A stretch of DNA of 64,000 nucleotides from NCBI GenBank assembly GCA_963725065.1, contig CAVRXD010000063.1:1-64000 (forward strand). Direction: 5' to 3'. The notes beneath the pieces were generated by a model that saw only the letters and a list, made by a program, of their open reading frames with translations, was not told the origin of the DNA and made no database searches. This stretch comes from VAZQ01 sp963725065. Lineage in GTDB: Bacteria; Pseudomonadota; Alphaproteobacteria; Rhizobiales; Xanthobacteraceae. This document shows positions 61,646-64,000 of the stretch, in pieces. Every line of letters starts with the position of its first letter. The stretch's first letter is position 1. The position numbers and the translations under genes were made by a program.

Positions 61646-61984
61646 TCAGACGCCGCCCGGCGTCACGTAGCAGAAGACCTGGCCGTTACTGCCGATGAAG
61701 ATGATACCGTGTCCGGTGGGGTTGCCTTCGTCCCATTTCAGTTTCTGGTTGGGGACGGGAATTCGCGTCCCTTCCGGGATGACACCCTTGCCGTTGGTGA
61801 TGATGGCCACGTATTCGTCACCGCTAACCTCGAAGCTGTCGGCTTCAAAGGCATCGGCTTCGCCGCAACACGACATGTGCGGGTTGTCCGGCTGCATCAG
61901 CTTTTGAAACCATTCACGCAGGTAGGCGGGCTGATTGCCCCACTGTCCGTTGTCGCGTGCCAGCGCCGGCAGCGATACCAGCAT
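61646..61984 (-). CDS. Small exported protein of unknown function, possible frameshift in leader
   Basis: A 112-residue protein with mature sequence RDNGQWGNQPAYLREWFQKL, a Cys pair in PHMSCCGEADAFEADSFEVS, and a small beta-rich end (GHGIIFIGSNGQVFCYVTPG). As read, the leader is only MLVSLPALA. A second frame just upstream encodes MLRIVILI, and joining the two by one base near 61985 gives MLRIVILIMLVSLPALA, a proper signal peptide ending before RDNGQ. I recall similar proteins of unknown function in Bradyrhizobium-type genomes. Three Cys residues could form disulfides or bind a metal in the periplasm. Confidence 0.65.
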   Translation of the reverse strand: MLVSLPALARDNGQWGNQPAYLREWFQKLMQPDNPHMSCCGEADAFEADSFEVSGDEYVAIITNGKGVIPEGTRIPVPNQKLKWDEGNPTGHGIIFIGSNGQVFCYVTPGGV

Positions 61985-62054
61985 GAATGAGGATGACGAT
62001 GCGGAGCATGCTGCCTACCACCATTGGGTTGCGATGCCAGGTCCCGTTACGCTC

Positions 62055-62699
62055 TCATGACGCTCGCATGGCCGCTCGGTCTCCGCTGGCAATGACGGCG
62101 GCGATGACGCGATCTTCCTCGAAATCTTCCGGACCCTCGATCGACAGCAGATGCGCGAGCTCCGTTCGCGCCCGATTGACCCGGCTCTTGATCGTGCCGG
62201 TCGGACATCCGCATATCTTCGCCGCCTCGTCATACGAAAGTCCGGAGGCGCCGATCATGATGAGGACTTCGCGCTGCTTGGGCTCGAGTTTGTCCAGGGC
62301 CTCCCAGAGTTCATGGTATTCCGCATGGGCGACTTGGTCGGGCTTGGAAGCAACGGTGTCGGCATGATCTTCGATGTCTTCGAATGGCCGGCGCCGCCGG
62401 CGGCATTCGGAGAAGAAGTGGTTTTTCATGATCGTGCACAGCCATGCCAGCATGTTCGTGCCGGGCGTGAACGACGTTATGTTTGCGCATGCGCGAACGA
62501 GCGTGTCCTGAACGAGATCGTCAGCGTGGTCGCCGTTGCGGCAAAGCGAAATGGCGAAAGCGCGAAGACGGGGCATTGCCGCCAGCATGGCTTTTCCGAC
62601 GGTCGGCTCCAACGTTCTGACTGGTTTGCCGCCTCGACGGTGAGGAGAAGTCGAAACAGCGCTCGACTCGTGATCAGAGAGGACTGAAATTGTTTGCAT
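62055..62699 (-). CDS. ECF sigma factor of the EcfG (general stress response) type
   Basis: A 214-residue sigma factor. Region 2 is LRAFAISLCRNGDHADDLVQ, DTLVRACANITSFTPGTNML and AWLCTIMKNHFFSECRRRRR. Region 4 is WEALDKLEPKQREVLIMIGA, SGLSYDEAAKICGCPTGTIK and SRVNRARTELAHLLS. The GASGLSYDEAAKICGCPTGT stretch is typical of EcfG (ECF15) factors of Alphaproteobacteria. These are normally controlled by the anti-sigma NepR and response regulator PhyR, neither of which lies in this window, so it may be one of several EcfG copies. The start MQTISVL adds about 35 residues before region 2. Confidence 0.85.
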   Translation of the reverse strand: MQTISVLSDHESSAVSTSPHRRGGKPVRTLEPTVGKAMLAAMPRLRAFAISLCRNGDHADDLVQDTLVRACANITSFTPGTNMLAWLCTIMKNHFFSECRRRRRPFEDIEDHADTVASKPDQVAHAEYHELWEALDKLEPKQREVLIMIGASGLSYDEAAKICGCPTGTIKSRVNRARTELAHLLSIEGPEDFEEDRVIAAVIASGDRAAMRAS

Positions 62700-62972
62700 C
62701 GACCGGCTCGATTCAGTTTGCCATGCGACCCCTGCACCTTCTTTGTTAAATGTTGTGCACAAACGCGGCTTGCCGGTTTTTGCGGGAATTGTTGTCCAAT
62801 TGCACAAATAGCCGCGACGGCCTAAGGGACGGCATGTGACGCCCGCCCACGCCCTGGCGGCGGATGTGCAGGGAATATCGTCACTGCAACGCTTGAAATT
62901 GCGTGAGGCATGGTACAGCTCTGGGGAGGTTGAGAGCCTGCCCCAAGCGCCAATTGCCCAGGAGGAGATTCG

Positions 62973-63209
62973 ATGGCCTTTGACAAATCGCGACGGACAA
63001 GGGACCCGCTGCAAGTGGCCGAGGCGGCGTTCAAGGCCGCGACGACAAAGCCGCCAGAAGAACCTGCTCCGAAGCGTCCCTCGATCCCGAATGCCAAAGA
63101 GCTGGTCTCTTTGCGCATAGACCGGGACGTGCTCGATCATTTCCAGGACGAGGGCCCGGGCTGGCAAGACAGGATCAATGAAGCGCTGAGAAAGGCTGCC
63201 GGGAAGTAA
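62973..63209 (+). CDS. BrnA-like antitoxin, without BrnT
   Basis: A 78-residue protein starting MAFDKSRRTRDPLQVAEAAF. The C-terminal part NAKELVSLRIDRDVLDHFQD, EGPGWQDRINEALRKAAG matches the BrnA antitoxin pattern (SLRxDxDVLxxF...GxGxQxRINxxLR), a ribbon-helix-helix-like DNA-binding domain. BrnA usually follows and neutralises the RNase BrnT. No BrnT-like gene lies on either side, so it is an orphan that may act only as a regulator. A GGAGGAG ribosome site precedes the start. It is divergent from the EcfG-like gene across about 270 bases. Confidence 0.78.
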   Translation: MAFDKSRRTRDPLQVAEAAFKAATTKPPEEPAPKRPSIPNAKELVSLRIDRDVLDHFQDEGPGWQDRINEALRKAAGK

Positions 63210-63297
63210 TCCCGCTGTCGGTCATCGTGCTTGACCGGTCGACGCTGGCGCGCACCGCTCGGCCGCGCACGTTCCAGAGGCGCAGCAGCCGCTGCGT

Positions 63298-64000
63298 TCA
63301 GGCAGCGAGATCTGTCGACGTCCGGCGCTGTCCAGCCCCGACGTCCACAAGCGCGGCGACCAGCGCCTCCATGTGCTCTTCGGAATGGTACGGGGTGGGC
63401 GTGATCCGCAGCCGCTCCTGCCCGCGCGGGACGGTCGGGTAGTTGATCGGCTGGACGTAGATGCTGTGGTCGCTCAGCAATAGCTCGCTGATGCGACGAC
63501 ACCGATGAGCGTCGCCGATGATCAACGGAAGGATATGGCTCGGGGTATCAGCCAGCGGCAGGTCCGCTTTCTGCAGCATGGCTTTCAGCCGCGCGACATT
63601 GTTCTGTTGGCGGGTTCGTTGCTCCGGGTGCGCCTTGAGGTGCCGCACCGCCGCCAGCGCGCCCGCTGCGAGGTGCGGGCAGAGCGACGTGGTGAAGATG
63701 AAACTGTCGGAGAAGCTGCGGATCACGTCCATCACCAGGGCAGGGCCGGCAACGTAACCGCCCATCACGCCGAAGGCCTTGGCGAGAGTCCCCTCGACGA
63801 GAGTAACACGATCGGCAGCTCCCTGCTGCTCGGCCATGCCAGCGCCCCGGGCGCCATAAAGGCCGACGGCATGGACCTCGTCGAGATAGGTGATGGCGCC
63901 GTGCTTTTCCGCGACATCGCAGATGGCGGCGATCGGAGCAATATCGCCGTCCATGCTGTAGACGCTCTCGAACGCCACGATCTTGGGACGGTCCGGCGCG
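63298..64000 (-). CDS. hemA: 5-aminolevulinate synthase, C-terminal part
   Basis: The reverse strand encodes the C-terminal 233 or so residues of a PLP-dependent alpha-oxoamine synthase, entering from the right edge (APDRPKIVAFESVYSMDGDI). TYLDEVHAVGLYGARGAGMA carries the PLP-stacking Asp-x-x-His. VEGTLAKAFGVMGGYVAG contains the Schiff-base Lys (TLAKAFG). YVQPINYPTVPRGQERLRIT is characteristic of ALAS, which condenses glycine and succinyl-CoA in the alphaproteobacterial C4 haem pathway. The N terminus is beyond the window. Other oxoamine synthases are possible, but the IYVQPINYPTVPRG signature favours ALAS. Confidence 0.88.
   Translation of the reverse strand, partial: APDRPKIVAFESVYSMDGDIAPIAAICDVAEKHGAITYLDEVHAVGLYGARGAGMAEQQGAADRVTLVEGTLAKAFGVMGGYVAGPALVMDVIRSFSDSFIFTTSLCPHLAAGALAAVRHLKAHPEQRTRQQNNVARLKAMLQKADLPLADTPSHILPLIIGDAHRCRRISELLLSDHSIYVQPINYPTVPRGQERLRITPTPYHSEEHMEALVAALVDVGAGQRRTSTDLAA

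Overview
The window looks like the chromosome of a high-GC alphaproteobacterium of the Bradyrhizobium/Rhodopseudomonas type. Pointers are the many periplasmic binding proteins, a fused LivH-LivM permease, an EcfG-like sigma factor, a 5-aminolevulinate synthase (C4 haem pathway) and palindromic intergenic repeats. Genus is inferred from gene style only. No rRNA, tRNA, CRISPR array, integrase or transposase was recognised. Most of the window reads as an accessory catabolic region for small (hetero)aromatic or amide-like compounds.

Layout. 0-3.5 kb: two tripartite-tricarboxylate (Bug-type) binding proteins, a DUF3891 protein and a frameshifted PotD-like binding protein. 3.7-12 kb (+): a molybdenum hydroxylase module (FAD subunit, 2Fe-2S subunit, two large subunits) with an ACMSD-like amidohydrolase and a NitT/TauT-type binding protein. 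12-21 kb (-): a cyclase-family hydrolase, alpha/beta hydrolase, crotonase-like protein and SDR, then a complete Liv-type ABC transporter ending in a MarR regulator; TTTG-N4-CAAA operator-like sites precede two units. 21-30 kb: a third molybdenum hydroxylase large subunit, four Bug proteins, an LLM flavin monooxygenase and an NmrA-like protein. 30-41 kb: FAD monooxygenase, deaminase-like amidohydrolase, hydrolases, an isochorismatase-fold amidase, a NitT/TauT-type ABC transporter, and truncated remnants of two genes whose fuller copies lie at 3.8 and 5.2 kb. 41-47 kb: two creatinase-fold proteins without metal ligands, a binding protein, an amidohydrolase and a PEP-mutase-like lyase, punctuated by three copies of a double-hairpin repeat. 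47-60 kb: orphan HyuB, two Cys-less maleate-isomerase-like proteins, an amidase/CoA-transferase/SDR/hydrolase operon, a second lyase, a second FAD monooxygenase and an HpaB-like hydroxylase. 60-64 kb: more housekeeping-like genes (DUF1614 membrane protein, small exported protein, EcfG-like sigma factor, orphan BrnA-like antitoxin, HemA).

How it may work together (inference): thirteen binding proteins, only two with their own membrane components here, would collect acids or amides. Molybdenum hydroxylases and flavin monooxygenases would oxidise rings. Amidohydrolases, amidases and hydrolases would open or deamidate products. CoA-transferase, crotonase-like and lyase enzymes would feed central metabolism. 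The parts resemble nicotinate/N-heterocycle catabolism in class (Mo-hydroxylase, FAD monooxygenase, alpha/beta hydrolase, isochorismatase-fold amidase, maleate-isomerase fold, MarR), but several have altered active sites and the ring-cleaving dioxygenase is absent, so the substrate is unknown.

At least ten single-base frameshifts interrupt otherwise well-preserved genes, mostly before 23.2 kb. They look like sequencing errors or very recent mutations, unlike the genuinely decayed fragments at 33.3 and 39.0 kb.
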